Shown: positions 20,290-29,664, counted from the first letter of the stretch. The stretch: DNA of 64,000 bases from Pseudoclavibacter soli DSM 23366 (GCF_000423505.1 NZ_AUIC01000004.1:248001-312000); one strand, 5' to 3'. Translations and numbers: made by a program. Notes: generated by a model not told the origin, from the letters alone.

Positions 20290-20973
20290 TCACTCTACCC
20301 GGTCTGTGCTCGCATGCAGCCAGCTGCGCCGATGCAGCGGGGTCACACCAAGCTGTGCAATCGCTTCGTAGTGGGCACGCGATCCGTACCCTCGGTTACG
20401 CTCCCACCCATAGCCAGGAAACGCCTCGGCCATGCGCAACATGTGGTCGTCACGTTCAACCTTGGCCAGAACGCTCGCCGCAGAGACGATGGCACAGTCA
20501 CGGTCGGCCTTGGCCCGAACCTGCACAGTGACTTCGAGCCCCGGGTCGACGATCTCTTTCAGCCCCGCACTCAGCCAGTCAGACGTGCCGTCGAGAATCA
20601 CCGCAACCTTCGTGCCGTCGGCCAGCTCGGGCATCCCGCGCAACACCCGGGCGACTGCGGTGACCGCAGCATCACGCAGGCAGGCCACGATACCGTCGGC
20701 GTCGACGCGTTCGGCATCGAGTGACGTCACCGACCACGCGCGCACCCACTGCCCCACCGGCTCAAACAACGCATGTCGTTTGGTGTCACTGAGCATCTTC
20801 GAGTCGCGCAGCCCGGCCGGCCAAGCCACCAAGGATGGCCCAATCGCCGCCGCCGCCACGGTCACCGGCCCGGCGATCGCGCCGCGCCCCACCTCATCGC
20901 AGCCGATGACGACGTCTGCCCCAGACTCGAGCAGGTCACGCTCGAGCTCGAGCGTCGGGTCACAGACGGTCAC
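20290..20973 (-). CDS. rnhB: Ribonuclease HII
   Basis: Removes ribonucleotides from DNA-RNA hybrids. The 227 residues carry the RNase H motif VIGCDEVGRGAIAGPV with the first two acidic ligands, later Asp residues in VILDGTSDWL, and VRAKADRDCAIVSAASVLAK. The gene overlaps lepB by four bases and is followed by DUF2469, a standard actinobacterial order. Confidence 0.96.
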   Translation of the reverse strand: MTVCDPTLELERDLLESGADVVIGCDEVGRGAIAGPVTVAAAAIGPSLVAWPAGLRDSKMLSDTKRHALFEPVGQWVRAWSVTSLDAERVDADGIVACLRDAAVTAVARVLRGMPELADGTKVAVILDGTSDWLSAGLKEIVDPGLEVTVQVRAKADRDCAIVSAASVLAKVERDDHMLRMAEAFPGYGWERNRGYGSRAHYEAIAQLGVTPLHRRSWLHASTDRVE

Positions 20974-21794
20974 TGGGCATCCGCCGATGCCGTGTCGGGC
21001 ACCTGATCAAACACGTCGTGGTGAGCATCGATGCCGCCGAACCGTTCGAACGGCCAGGTCACCAAAAAGGCGCGCCCGACCACATTTGACACCGGCACAG
21101 TGCCCTCACCTGGGTCATCGGTGTGGAAGCTGGAATCGCGAGAGTTGCCACGGTTGTCGCCCATGACCCACATGGAGTCTTCAGGCACCTGCACATCGAA
21201 GGTGCGCACGCATGGCGTCGCGCCGGCGGCAATGTAAGAAGTCTCATCAATCGCCACACCGTTCACGGTGATCTGTTCGCCGACCGCAGCGCACACGATA
21301 TGGTCGCCGCCCAGCGCGATGACGCGTTTGACCAGATACTGATGCGAATCAGAGTCACCCAAGCCAACGAAGGTCAGCGCTGACTGCAGTGTACCAAGCA
21401 CGCCGCCTGTCTGCGCCGGAGGGTTCGACAGCCAGCCACCGGGGTCGCTGAACACCACCACATCGCCACGTTCTAGCGACAGCGGCGTGGGCGAGAGTCT
21501 GCTCACCAGCACACGGTCGCCGACCTCGAGCGTCGGTTCCATCGAGCCCGAGGGAATGTAGAACGTGCGCACAACATACGCTTTGAGCAGTGTCGAGATG
21601 AGCACGGCCACCACGATGATGACCAGCAGATCGCGCACACCCTGCCAGAATGAGCGTGGCCGTGGTGCCTCGGCTTCTTCGGCTCGAAGCTCGCGACGAG
21701 TGGGCTGTTCGGGCAGCGGCGGTTCGGCCGATTCGACGACGTCAGAGGTGTCGAGCGGCTCGACCGAACGGGGATCGGTCTCGTCTGCGCTCAT
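20970..21794 (-). CDS. lepB: Signal peptidase I
   Basis: Membrane serine protease that removes signal peptides from secreted proteins. From the ATG at 21794 (AGGAAGG ribosome site) the 274 residues have an acidic ~55-residue cytoplasmic tail and one transmembrane segment. The nucleophile Ser lies in FYIPSGSMEPTL, the general-base Lys in LVKRVIALGGDH, and box E in MGDNRGNSRDSS. A longer frame to 21857 lacks support. Confidence 0.95.
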   Translation of the reverse strand: MSADETDPRSVEPLDTSDVVESAEPPLPEQPTRRELRAEEAEAPRPRSFWQGVRDLLVIIVVAVLISTLLKAYVVRTFYIPSGSMEPTLEVGDRVLVSRLSPTPLSLERGDVVVFSDPGGWLSNPPAQTGGVLGTLQSALTFVGLGDSDSHQYLVKRVIALGGDHIVCAAVGEQITVNGVAIDETSYIAAGATPCVRTFDVQVPEDSMWVMGDNRGNSRDSSFHTDDPGEGTVPVSNVVGRAFLVTWPFERFGGIDAHHDVFDQVPDTASADAQ

Positions 21795-21832
21795 GAATCG
21801 GCCTTCCTGATCAGTGCATAGAAAGTATGACA

Positions 21833-21875
21833 GAGGCCAGTGCGACACCAGATTCACCGGTGCCCCACTGGCCTC
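21833..21875 (-). terminator. Hairpin downstream of rplS
   Basis: Perfect ten-base-pair inverted repeat GAGGCCAGTG/CACTGGCCTC with a 23-base loop, between the rplS stop and the lepB start. On the minus strand no T-run follows it, so termination is possible but unproven. Confidence 0.4.
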
Positions 21876-21890
21876 AAAAAGCTCGGGAGA

Positions 21891-22235
21891 TCAGCGCTTC
21901 TCGCGGATCTTCGCAGCCTTGCCGCGCAGCTTGCGCAGGTAGTACAGCTTGGCACGACGCACGTCGCCACGCGAGACCAGCTCGATCTTGTCGATGACCG
22001 GCGAGTGCACGGGGAAGGTGCGCTCGACGCCGACCTGGAAGGAGATCTTGCGAACGGTGAAGGTCTCACGCACACCAGCGCCCTGACGCTTGATCACAAC
22101 GCCCTGGAACACCTGGATACGGCTGCGGTTGCCTTCGATGATGTTGACGTGCACCTTGACGGTGTCGCCGGCGCGGAAGTCGGGAATGTCGCTCTTCAGG
22201 GACGCTGCGTCAACCTGATCGAGGATGTTGCTCAT
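21891..22235 (-). CDS. rplS: 50S ribosomal protein bL19
   Basis: Large-subunit protein at the 30S-50S interface. The 114 residues are typical: [40 protein letters not shown], and the basic tail [20 protein letters not shown]. It is separated from trmD by 137 bases containing the trmD terminator, so rplS probably has its own promoter there. Confidence 0.98.
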   Translation of the reverse strand: MSNILDQVDAASLKSDIPDFRAGDTVKVHVNIIEGNRSRIQVFQGVVIKRQGAGVRETFTVRKISFQVGVERTFPVHSPVIDKIELVSRGDVRRAKLYYLRKLRGKAAKIREKR

Positions 22236-22356
22236 GCTGGGTTCGCTCTCTGTGCCTGCCGCAGGTCAGTCACGGACTCTGTGTTTGTCGGTTGCGCCGA
22301 CCCGATGCTCCCCCACGGCAGAGGCTGGGCCAAGACACAGTCACTTAGTCTCGCAT

Positions 22357-22388
22357 AAAAAAGGGGCGCAAATCAAATGTGCGCATCC
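22357..22388 (-). terminator. Rho-independent terminator after trmD
   Basis: On the minus strand a GC stem formed by the last codons of trmD (22380-22388) and the bases just past its stop (22363-22370) is followed by six T residues (22357-22362). It should end the rpsP-khpA-rimM-trmD transcript. Confidence 0.65.
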
Positions 22389-23089
22389 GGCGCGTCGTCA
22401 GGATGCTCACTCAGCAGATCAGGACGCATGCGTTGAGTGCGCTCGAGACTGGCCACCTGCTGCCACTCGGCGATCGCCCGATGGTTGCCCTGGGTGAGCA
22501 CCTCGGGCACATCGAGACCGCGCCAGCTGGCCGGTTTTGTGTAGCTGGGGTGCTCAAGCAGACCGCGATTGTGCGACTCTTCGTCGAGAGACTGCGGGTT
22601 GCCGATCACGCCTGGAATGAGCCTGGCGACGGCCTCGACGACCACGAGTACGGCGACCTCGCCACCGTTGAGCACGTAGTCGCCAATGCTGATCTCACCG
22701 GCGCGCCAACGCGCGGCCGCGTAGTCGACCACGCGCTGATCGATGCCCTCGTAGCGCCCGCAGCAGAATACGAGGTGCGCTTCAGCAGACAACTGCTGGG
22801 CACGTGCCTGAGTCAGCACGCTGCCGGCCGGTGTGGTGAACAGCACGAGCGGATCGTAAGCATCGGCGAGCACGGTGTCGAGCGCCTCGCCCCACGGCTC
22901 GGGTTTCATCACCATGCCTGCGCCGCCGCCGTACGGAGTGTCGTCGACAGTGCGATGCACATCGTGGGTGAAGTCGCGCAGCTGGTGCACTCGCACATCG
23001 AGCTGCCCGCGCTCAACCGCCTTGCCGACCAGCGATAAGCGCAGCGGTTCGAAGTATTCAGGAAAGATCGAGATGATGTCGATGCGCAC
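22373..23089 (-). CDS. trmD: tRNA (guanine-N1)-methyltransferase TrmD
   Basis: Methylates G37 of tRNAs reading CNN codons, preventing frameshifts, using S-adenosylmethionine in a trefoil-knot fold. The 238 residues include [29 protein letters not shown], and the knot segment [20 protein letters not shown]. It sits three bases after rimM in the rpsP operon. Confidence 0.97.
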   Translation of the reverse strand: MRIDIISIFPEYFEPLRLSLVGKAVERGQLDVRVHQLRDFTHDVHRTVDDTPYGGGAGMVMKPEPWGEALDTVLADAYDPLVLFTTPAGSVLTQARAQQLSAEAHLVFCCGRYEGIDQRVVDYAAARWRAGEISIGDYVLNGGEVAVLVVVEAVARLIPGVIGNPQSLDEESHNRGLLEHPSYTKPASWRGLDVPEVLTQGNHRAIAEWQQVASLERTQRMRPDLLSEHPDDAPDAHI

Positions 23090-23092
23090 GGG

Positions 23093-23755
23093 TCAGTGTT
23101 CTGTGGTCTGGGATGCGGCTGCGGCCGCCGCCTTCGCCTCGCGACGCGCCTTCTGCTCGAGCACGAATAGGCCGGTCTCTGCCTCGGCGAGGTCAGCCTC
23201 GGGCACTTCGTCGGCTTCTTGCTCACCGTCGTCGGCAGGCTCGAACAGGCCGCCGGGCGGGGTGATGGTGACTTCGCCTTTGACAATGTCAACCGCGGGC
23301 ACAAATGCACCGATGAATGGCAACAGCACCTCAGCGCCATCGGTGGTTTTGAGCGCCAGCACATCTTGCGCGGGAAGGTGATCGACACGCACCACTTCGC
23401 CCACCGGCTGGCCGTCTCGCACAACAGTAAGACCCACCAGCTGGTGGTCGTACCAGGCGTCGGCCTCTTCGGGCAGCTCGGTCTCGTCGTGTTCGATGGT
23501 CAGGATGGCCTTGGTCACCGACTCGGCCGCGGTGCGGTCGCCGATGCCCTCGAAGAAGGCCACAGGATGGCCGTTGTACCAGCGCAGCTCATTGAGCTTC
23601 AGCTGTCGGCCGTGCCAGTCGGAGGTTTCTGGAACCTGCAGATCAAAGGTCGCCCCAGAGACCAGACGCCGCTCGGGCTCATCGGTGTAGAGCTCAATTT
23701 TGAGCCCCCCTTTGAGCCCGTGCGGCTTGGTGAGGCGTGCGATGCGCAGCTGCAT
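23093..23755 (-). CDS. rimM: 16S rRNA processing protein RimM
   Basis: Assists 30S head maturation, binding uS19. The 220 residues have the N-terminal barrel (IARLTKPHGLKGGLKIELYT), a PRC-barrel (WYDHQLVGLTVV... VLLPFIGAFVPAVDI) and an extra acidic then Ala/Lys-rich C-terminal tail of about 50 residues, longer than in enterobacterial RimM. Its start shares one base with the khpA stop. Confidence 0.95.
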   Translation of the reverse strand: MQLRIARLTKPHGLKGGLKIELYTDEPERRLVSGATFDLQVPETSDWHGRQLKLNELRWYNGHPVAFFEGIGDRTAAESVTKAILTIEHDETELPEEADAWYDHQLVGLTVVRDGQPVGEVVRVDHLPAQDVLALKTTDGAEVLLPFIGAFVPAVDIVKGEVTITPPGGLFEPADDGEQEADEVPEADLAEAETGLFVLEQKARREAKAAAAAASQTTEH

Positions 23756-23991
23756 TATGCGTCGGTGTCGACGATGTTCACCCGCACACGGCGTGAGCCG
23801 GCAAGTGCATCGACAACGGTGCGCAGCGACTGCGCGGTGCGACCGGAACGGCCAATGACACGGCCCAAGTCGTCGGGTGCGACGCGCACTTCGATGACAT
23901 CACCCCGCGAGGTGTTGCGCTCGTCGACGAGCACGTCATCGGGGTGTTCGACAATACCTCTGACCAGGTGGTCAACAGCCTGTTCCAGCAT
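23755..23991 (-). CDS. khpA: KH-domain RNA-binding protein KhpA
   Basis: A 78-residue single KH domain with the GxxG loop in VIGRSGRTAQSL. KhpA proteins bind RNA, often with KhpB, and influence translation and cell division in Gram-positive bacteria. Its place between rpsP and rimM is conserved in actinobacteria. The gap to rpsP is two bases. Confidence 0.95.
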   Translation of the reverse strand: MLEQAVDHLVRGIVEHPDDVLVDERNTSRGDVIEVRVAPDDLGRVIGRSGRTAQSLRTVVDALAGSRRVRVNIVDTDA

Positions 23992-23993
23992 GC

Positions 23994-24404
23994 TCAGGCC
24001 TCGGTGGTCTCAGCAGCGGCGTCAGCCTCGGCGGGAGCCTCTTCGGCCTTCTTCTCGGCCTTGGGCTGGATGACCGACTTCTTGCCGGCGTCAGGGGTGA
24101 AGGCGGTCTTGGCCTCGGGGGTCTGCACCTTGCTGGCGGTGTCTTTCTCGCCCTTGAACGCAGCCCAGTCACCCGTGAGCTTCAGCAGCGCGAGCACCTG
24201 CTCAGTGGGCTGAGCACCGACCGACAGCCAGTACTGAGCGCGCTCGCCGTCGATCTCGATGAGCGAGGGGTGCTGCGTGGGCACGTAGCGACCGATCTCT
24301 TCGATGACACGGCCATCGCGCTTGGTGCGCGAATCGGCCACGACCACACGGTACTGCGGGGCGTGGATCTTGCCGAAGCGCTTCAGACGGATTTTGACAG
24401 ACAC
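23994..24404 (-). CDS. rpsP: 30S ribosomal protein bS16
   Basis: Small-subunit assembly protein. The N-terminal 80 residues match the family ([37 protein letters not shown]). A further ~55-residue Ala/Glu/Lys-rich tail gives 136 residues in total, as seen in actinobacteria. The start is a GTG at 24404 preceded by AGGAG. It is first in the rpsP-khpA-rimM-trmD operon. The 190-base upstream region is shared with a divergent gene and contains a 12-base palindrome at 24436-24447. Confidence 0.96.
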   Translation of the reverse strand: MSVKIRLKRFGKIHAPQYRVVVADSRTKRDGRVIEEIGRYVPTQHPSLIEIDGERAQYWLSVGAQPTEQVLALLKLTGDWAAFKGEKDTASKVQTPEAKTAFTPDAGKKSVIQPKAEKKAEEAPAEADAAAETTEA

Positions 24405-24582
24405 AATTCTCCTGTTTTGACACTGTGGGGCGAACCCTGCCGGCAGGAGTGGGCCCAACCGACGCAAAGCTCTGATGGTCGCGCAGGCACCGGAGTTAGA
24501 GGGTCTGATGCCAGCACGGATATCGACTCACCATTCTGCCACAAATACCGTCGTGTGGTGAAATGTGGCACACCGCACCCGC

Positions 24583-24588
24583 TACGCT
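24583..24588 (+). promoter_or_regulatory. -10 box, leaderless start of GCS2 ligase
   Basis: TACGCT lies exactly six bases before the ATG at 24595, predicting transcription starting at or next to the start codon. The intervening GAGGAC also resembles a ribosome site. Confidence 0.5.
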
Positions 24589-24594
24589 GAGGAC

Positions 24595-25728
24595 ATGCGC
24601 ATCGACTTTGCACAGTCAGAACGCTCGACCATCGGTGTCGAGTGGGAGGTCGTCGTGGTCGATCGCGAGACTCGAGCACCCGTTCCTCGTGCCGACGAAC
24701 TGGCAGATGCTCTCGAGGGCACGCCCGAGCACCGCAGACTCAGCAAAGAGCTGTTGCGCAACACTGTCGAGATCGTCACCGGTGTGCATCACCGCGTCGA
24801 GGGCGCACTCGCCGAAATCGACGACGTCGCCCAAGCGCTGCGCAGGCAGGCAGACCGGCGCGACCTCGGCATCCTCTGTGCCGGAACCCACCCGTTTGCC
24901 AAAGCCTGCGAGCAGGAATACACGCACAACGAGCGCTATCAGAAACTGATCGACCGCACGCAATGGTGGGGTCGGCTGATGTCGATCTACGGGCTGCACG
25001 TACACGTGGGCATCGACTCGGTCGACAAGGCCATGCCGATGCTCAATGCTCTGCTCTACTACCTGCCGCACCTGCAGGCACTCAGCGCCTCCAGCCCGTG
25101 GTGGGAGGGAGTGAACACCGGGTACGCGTCGAATCGCGCAATGATGTTCCGCCAGCTGCCGACCGCCGGCCTGCCGGTGCAGTACCCCGATTGGAGCGGG
25201 TTCGAGGAGTATGCCACCGGCGCCCTGAAGACTGGTGTGATCGAAGATCTCAATGAGATTCGGTGGGATGTTCGGCCCGCACCGCGTTTCGGCACGCTCG
25301 AGAGTCGCATCGCAGACGGTGTGCCGACGCTCCTCGAGATCGGGGCACTCACCGCCTTCACACAGTGCGCCGTCGACGATCTGAATCAGCGTCTGAGTGA
25401 CGGCGAGACCTTTGACGCCCTACCCTCGTGGGTGGTGCGCGAGAACAAGTGGCGCGCTGGCCGATACGGCCTGCCCACCGTGTTCATTGCCGACTCCGAC
25501 CTCAACGAGCGCAGCGTGGTCGAAGATACGTGGCGCCTGCTCGAGCAGTGGCAGCCCGTGGCTCGCCGCCTGGGCTGCGAACGTCAGCTGGCCGACGTCG
25601 AGACGATCATTCGCGGCGGAGCGAGCTACCAGCGACAGTTGCGGGTGGCCTCACGCAACAACGACGATCTCACGACCGTCGTTGACGCTCTGGTGGCCGA
25701 GTTCGACGCCGGCGTGCCGCTGCCCTGA
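24595..25728 (+). CDS. YbdK-type glutamate-cysteine ligase (GCS2) family protein
   Basis: Carboxylate-amine ligase of the GCS2 family. From the ATG at 24595 the 377 residues include TIGVEWEVVVVD near the N terminus, ILCAGTHPFAK, YGLHVHVGIDS, and RPAPRFGTLESRIADGVPTL, all hallmark segments. YbdK-like enzymes show weak gamma-glutamylcysteine synthetase activity. Actinobacteria generally make mycothiol rather than glutathione, so the physiological product is unclear. It is convergent with ffh, 16 bases away. Confidence 0.9.
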   Translation: MRIDFAQSERSTIGVEWEVVVVDRETRAPVPRADELADALEGTPEHRRLSKELLRNTVEIVTGVHHRVEGALAEIDDVAQALRRQADRRDLGILCAGTHPFAKACEQEYTHNERYQKLIDRTQWWGRLMSIYGLHVHVGIDSVDKAMPMLNALLYYLPHLQALSASSPWWEGVNTGYASNRAMMFRQLPTAGLPVQYPDWSGFEEYATGALKTGVIEDLNEIRWDVRPAPRFGTLESRIADGVPTLLEIGALTAFTQCAVDDLNQRLSDGETFDALPSWVVRENKWRAGRYGLPTVFIADSDLNERSVVEDTWRLLEQWQPVARRLGCERQLADVETIIRGGASYQRQLRVASRNNDDLTTVVDALVAEFDAGVPLP

Positions 25729-25744
25729 GGCAGCTGGCACGCGG

Positions 25745-27316
25745 TCACTTCTTGAAGAGCCCGCCGAGGCCGGGAATCTGATCCGGATCGATGGGTGGCG
25801 TGCCGCCACCAAACGCGGAGCCGCCGAATGACTGGCCGGGCGCGCTGGTACCGGTGCTCGCACCGCGCTGCTCGGCCGCAGCCTCCTGCGCAGCCCGCTT
25901 TGCCGGATTGCCGCTGCGAGCTTTCGAGGCCTGCTTGCCTTTTTTGCCCTTCTTGACGGCCTTGCGACCGCCGTGGCCCAACGCACCCATGCCCGGGATG
26001 TTCGGCACGCCACCGCGGGCGACGCTTTTCATCATCTTGGCGGCCTGCTCGAAGCGCTGCACCAGCTGGTTGACCTCGCTGACCGTCGTGCCCGAGCCAT
26101 TGGCGATGCGCAGGCGACGGGAGCCGTTGAGCAGCTTGGGATTGTTGCGTTCGGCTTTGGTCATCGACTGGATGATGGCCTCAGTGCGAGTGATCTGTGA
26201 CTCGTCGAACTGATCGAGCTGAGCCCGCATGCTCGCCGCACCCGGGATCATCGACAGCATTTTCTTCATCGAGCCCATCTTCTTGAGCTGCTGCATCTGC
26301 TCGAGAAAGTCGTCGAGAGTGAAAGCGTCGCGCGCGATCTTGTCGGCGACCTTGCGGGCCTCTTCTTCGTCGAAGGTGCGCTGCGCCTGCTCGATCAGGG
26401 TGAGTACGTCGCCCATGTCGAGGATGCGCCGGGCCTGGCGATCAGGATGGAACACCTCGAGGTCTTCGAGACGCTCGCCCGTCGAGGCGAAGAGGATCGG
26501 TTTGCCGGTGACACTGACCACCGACAGCGCAGCACCGCCGCGGGTGTCGCCGTCGAGCTTGGAGAGCACCACGCCGGTGAAGTCGACTCCTTCGTTGAAC
26601 GCCTGAGCTGTGGCCACTGCGTCTTGACCGATCATGGCGTCGATGACGAACAGCACTTCGTCGGGGTCGACCGCCTTGCGGATGTCGCCGGCCTGCTTCA
26701 TGAGCTCGGCGTCGACGCCCAGTCGACCGGCGGTGTCGATAATCACCACGTCGTGCTGCTTGTCGCGCGCGAACGCGATCGACTGCTTGGCGACCTTGAC
26801 TGGATTACCCTTGCCGTTGCCGGGTTCAGGAGCGAACACCGGCACATCGGCCTGCTCGCCGACCACCTGCAGCTGCTGCACCGCATTGGGGCGCTGCAGG
26901 TCACAGGCGACCAGAATCGGAGTGTGGCCCTCGCCGCGCAGATGTCGTGCAAGTTTGCCGGCGAATGTGGTTTTGCCGGCGCCCTGCAGACCCGCAAGCA
27001 TGATGACCGTCGGTGGTTGCTTGGCAAAGCGCAGACGACGGGTCTCGCCGCCGAGAATCGCAGTGAGCTCTTCATCGACGATCTGCACCACCTGTTGGGC
27101 GGGGTTGAGCGCCTGGTTCACCTCATCAGAGAGCGCGCGCTCACGCACTTTGGCGGTGAAGTCTTTCACCACGCTGAGCGCGACGTCGGCGTCGAGCAGC
27201 GCGCGGCGGATCTCGCGGACCGTGGCGTCGACGTCAGCCGGCGACAGCTTGCCCTTGGTGCGAAGGTGCTTGAACGTATCGACGAGACGTTCGGAGAGAT
27301 TCGAGAAAGTAGCCAT
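25745..27316 (-). CDS. ffh: Signal recognition particle protein Ffh
   Basis: SRP54 GTPase that binds signal sequences and 4.5S RNA to target membrane proteins cotranslationally. The 523 residues contain the N domain, G1 GLQGAGKT (109-116), DLQRPNAV, DTAGRLG, SKLDGDTRGG, and the methionine-rich M domain (KKMGSMKKMLSMIPG). A long Lys/Gly/Ala-rich tail ends the protein. A TAGAAT box sits nine bases before the ATG. Its receptor ftsY is 2.3 kb away. Confidence 0.98.
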   Translation of the reverse strand: MATFSNLSERLVDTFKHLRTKGKLSPADVDATVREIRRALLDADVALSVVKDFTAKVRERALSDEVNQALNPAQQVVQIVDEELTAILGGETRRLRFAKQPPTVIMLAGLQGAGKTTFAGKLARHLRGEGHTPILVACDLQRPNAVQQLQVVGEQADVPVFAPEPGNGKGNPVKVAKQSIAFARDKQHDVVIIDTAGRLGVDAELMKQAGDIRKAVDPDEVLFVIDAMIGQDAVATAQAFNEGVDFTGVVLSKLDGDTRGGAALSVVSVTGKPILFASTGERLEDLEVFHPDRQARRILDMGDVLTLIEQAQRTFDEEEARKVADKIARDAFTLDDFLEQMQQLKKMGSMKKMLSMIPGAASMRAQLDQFDESQITRTEAIIQSMTKAERNNPKLLNGSRRLRIANGSGTTVSEVNQLVQRFEQAAKMMKSVARGGVPNIPGMGALGHGGRKAVKKGKKGKQASKARSGNPAKRAAQEAAAEQRGASTGTSAPGQSFGGSAFGGGTPPIDPDQIPGLGGLFKK

Positions 27317-27340
27317 ATCGAAGCGATTCTACCTGAGAAT

Positions 27341-27386
27341 GATGGCCGACAACGGGCCACCGTGAGGCATGCGTCGTTCGGCCATC
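27341..27386 (-). terminator. Possible pfkA terminator hairpin
   Basis: Nine-base-pair inverted repeat GATGGCCGA/TCGGCCATC just after the pfkA stop, followed on the minus strand by ATTCTC rather than a true T-run. The loop is 28 bases, so stability is moderate. Confidence 0.4.
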
Positions 27387-27392
27387 GGCGCC

Positions 27393-28541
27393 CTAGCCGA
27401 AGAGCACCCGCACCTCGTCATAGCGGCCGCTCGGCACCGACTTAGTCTCGGCCAGCGCGTCGAAGTCGACACTGACGATGTCTGTGCCCGCGAGCGCCAC
27501 CATGCGCCCCCACTGACGACGAGCCACCAGCTCGATGACCGCGATGCCGAGCCGAGTGGCCAGCACGCGGTCGAATGCCGTCGGCACTCCCCCGCGCTGG
27601 ATGTGTCCCAGCACGGTGGCCCGGCTCTCCACGCCGGTGCGCTCTTCGATCAGTGGGGCGAGCACCTCGGCGATGCCACCGAGCCGCGGGCGCCCAAAGC
27701 CGTCGAGCCCCTTGTCTGAGTACGCCTGAGCCTGTTCGGGCAGCGTGAACCCCTCGGCCACCACCACCATGGGCGAACGACCACGGGCTCGCACCGCGCT
27801 CACCCATTCGCAGATTTGATCGAGACTCTCCGGAGCCTCGGGAATCAAAATGGCATGCGCTCCGCCCGCGGTGCCGGCGTGCAGAGCGATCCAGCCGGCG
27901 TTGCGCCCCATCACCTCGAGGATCATGCATCGCTTATTCGCATTGCCTGTGGTGCGTAGACGATCAATAGCCTCCGTGGCAATCGAGACTGCAGTGTCGA
28001 ACCCGAATGAGTAGTCGGTGCCATCGAGATCGTTGTCGATGGTTTTCGGCACCCCGACGATGGGCAGGCCGTCGTCTTGCAGCAGATTCGCCGCACGCAT
28101 AGTGCCGTCGCCGCCGATGGCGATTACCGCGTCGATCTCGTGTTCGCGCAGGCTGGCCAGAATTCGCTCCGGCTGCCCGTCGGGAGTGCGATAGGGGCCG
28201 ATGCGCGAGGTGCCGAGAATGGTGCCACCCTCTTTGGCCAGGCCTCGCACCCGAGTGCGATCGAGCTCGACATAGTCGGCCTCGATCAGCCCACGCCACC
28301 CGTCGAGAAAGCCAACGAACTGTTGACCGTAAACCTCGGTGCCCTTGAGCACCGCCCCGCGGATGACCGCGTTCAGACCCGGGCAGTCGCCGCCTGACGT
28401 CAAGATGCCGACGCGCTTGGGCACATTGCCCCGTGCGCCGAACGGCAGCGGTGGCGGCACTGGCAGCACACCCTCGATACCAGCGGCGGGCCGCGGCGAA
28501 GTGTTCGGTTGAGGGGAATGCACGTCATCGCGATCTGGCAT
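27393..28541 (-). CDS. pfkA: 6-phosphofructokinase, group III, predicted ATP-dependent
   Basis: Phosphorylates fructose 6-phosphate in glycolysis. The 382 residues include ILTSGGDCPGLNAV, the nucleotide loop GGDGT (143-147) and PKTIDND (165-171). Gly in GGDGT points to ATP, while the Lys in PKTIDND is the group III feature shared with PPi-dependent relatives; PPi enzymes usually carry Asp in the first motif. A Pro-rich ~39-residue N-terminal extension precedes the core, and a GTG at 28424 would remove it. A TAGGCT box at 28585-28590 is a possible promoter. Confidence 0.93.
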   Translation of the reverse strand: MPDRDDVHSPQPNTSPRPAAGIEGVLPVPPPLPFGARGNVPKRVGILTSGGDCPGLNAVIRGAVLKGTEVYGQQFVGFLDGWRGLIEADYVELDRTRVRGLAKEGGTILGTSRIGPYRTPDGQPERILASLREHEIDAVIAIGGDGTMRAANLLQDDGLPIVGVPKTIDNDLDGTDYSFGFDTAVSIATEAIDRLRTTGNANKRCMILEVMGRNAGWIALHAGTAGGAHAILIPEAPESLDQICEWVSAVRARGRSPMVVVAEGFTLPEQAQAYSDKGLDGFGRPRLGGIAEVLAPLIEERTGVESRATVLGHIQRGGVPTAFDRVLATRLGIAVIELVARRQWGRMVALAGTDIVSVDFDALAETKSVPSGRYDEVRVLFG

Positions 28542-28737
28542 CGCGGCCTCGCTCTCTCACAGTTCGGGTGCTTTCTGCACTGCCAGCCTAGCTGAGCGGG
28601 CAGCCTGTACCTTTCTGCCCATCGATCGCCCTCTGCTGCGCACCTCGCCGCGATGCGTTCGCCGTGTTGGCGCGGCGCGTCTCATAACTGCGCCCCCAGA
28701 CGCCGCGATCGATGGGCAGGAGTGTACAGCGGCGACG

Positions 28738-28743
28738 TACAGT
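28738..28743 (+). promoter_or_regulatory. -10 box, leaderless start of mutY
   Basis: TACAGT lies exactly six bases before the mutY ATG at 28750, with no ribosome site between; a leaderless transcript is predicted. Confidence 0.5.
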
Positions 28744-28749
28744 GGACGG

Positions 28750-29643
28750 ATGGCCTCCCCGAACCCGCCTGCCGACACCGCTTTCACCGCCGCGGTCAGC
28801 GCCTGGTATCTCGACCAGCGGCGCGATCTGCCGTGGCGCGCCGATGACGCCACTCCGTGGGGCGTACTGGTCAGCGAGTTCATGTTGCAGCAGACTCAAG
28901 TCGATCGCGTGCTGCCGAAATGGCACGAATGGATGCGCGCCTGGCCAACCCCGACCGACCTTGCCCAAGCGGGCGCGGGCGAGGCCATTCGCGCGTGGGG
29001 CCGGCTCGGCTACCCGCGACGCGCCGCCTGGCTGCATGCGGCCGCGCAACAGATCTGCGCAGAACACGACGGCCAGGTGCCCAACCGCTTGAGCGATCTG
29101 CTCGCGCTCAAAGGCATTGGCGACTATACGGCACGTGCGGTGCTGGTCTTCGCCTTCCATCAGCGACATCCCGTGGTCGACACCAACGTGCGCAGAGTCA
29201 TTGCTCGAGCGATCGGCGGGCACGCCGAGCCAGGCTCGCCGAAACCGGCGGCTGACCATGCGCAGACCGAGGCCATCCTGCCGAACGACCCCGAATCAGC
29301 CCGCATCGCGTCATATGCACTGATGGAACTCGGCGCGCTGATCTGCACCGCGCGCTCGGCAAAGTGCGACGTATGCCCGGTGCAGCATATGTGTGCGTGG
29401 GTGGCGGCGGGCAGTCCCGCGCACAGCGGCCCCAAGCCCCGGCGTCAGGCTCGATTCGAAGGCAGCGACCGTCAGGCGCGCGGCCGCATCATGTCGAGAC
29501 TGCGCGCCAGTGAGCAGTCGGTCGCCCAGGAGGCTCTGTTGCAGGATGCCCCAGACCGACAGCAGGCCGAGCGTGCGTTGGCCTCGCTGGTTGCCGACGG
29601 CCTAGCTGTGCGCACCAGAGACGGCGAGTACCAGCTGCCCTGA
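28750..29643 (+). CDS. mutY: A/G-specific adenine glycosylase MutY
   Basis: Excises adenine mispaired with 8-oxoguanine. The 297 residues show catalytic Glu43 (EFMLQQTQVDRV), the helix-hairpin-helix LKGIGDYTARAV, catalytic Asp144 (PVVDTNVRRV) and a 4Fe-4S cluster of Cys199, 206, 209 and 215 (C-x6-C-x2-C-x5-C). The C-terminal region is shorter than in enterobacterial MutY, and the NUDIX-like 8-oxoG-recognition domain is reduced. mutM, its functional partner, is in the same window. Confidence 0.94.
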   Translation: MASPNPPADTAFTAAVSAWYLDQRRDLPWRADDATPWGVLVSEFMLQQTQVDRVLPKWHEWMRAWPTPTDLAQAGAGEAIRAWGRLGYPRRAAWLHAAAQQICAEHDGQVPNRLSDLLALKGIGDYTARAVLVFAFHQRHPVVDTNVRRVIARAIGGHAEPGSPKPAADHAQTEAILPNDPESARIASYALMELGALICTARSAKCDVCPVQHMCAWVAAGSPAHSGPKPRRQARFEGSDRQARGRIMSRLRASEQSVAQEALLQDAPDRQQAERALASLVADGLAVRTRDGEYQLP

Positions 29644-29664
29644 AGGCTGCGGCTCGCGCTCGAC

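Noticed and set aside
24436-24447. Palindrome CCTGCCGGCAGG upstream of rpsP as an operator
   Set aside because: Perfect but short and GC-only; no second copy nearby and no known regulator site recognised.
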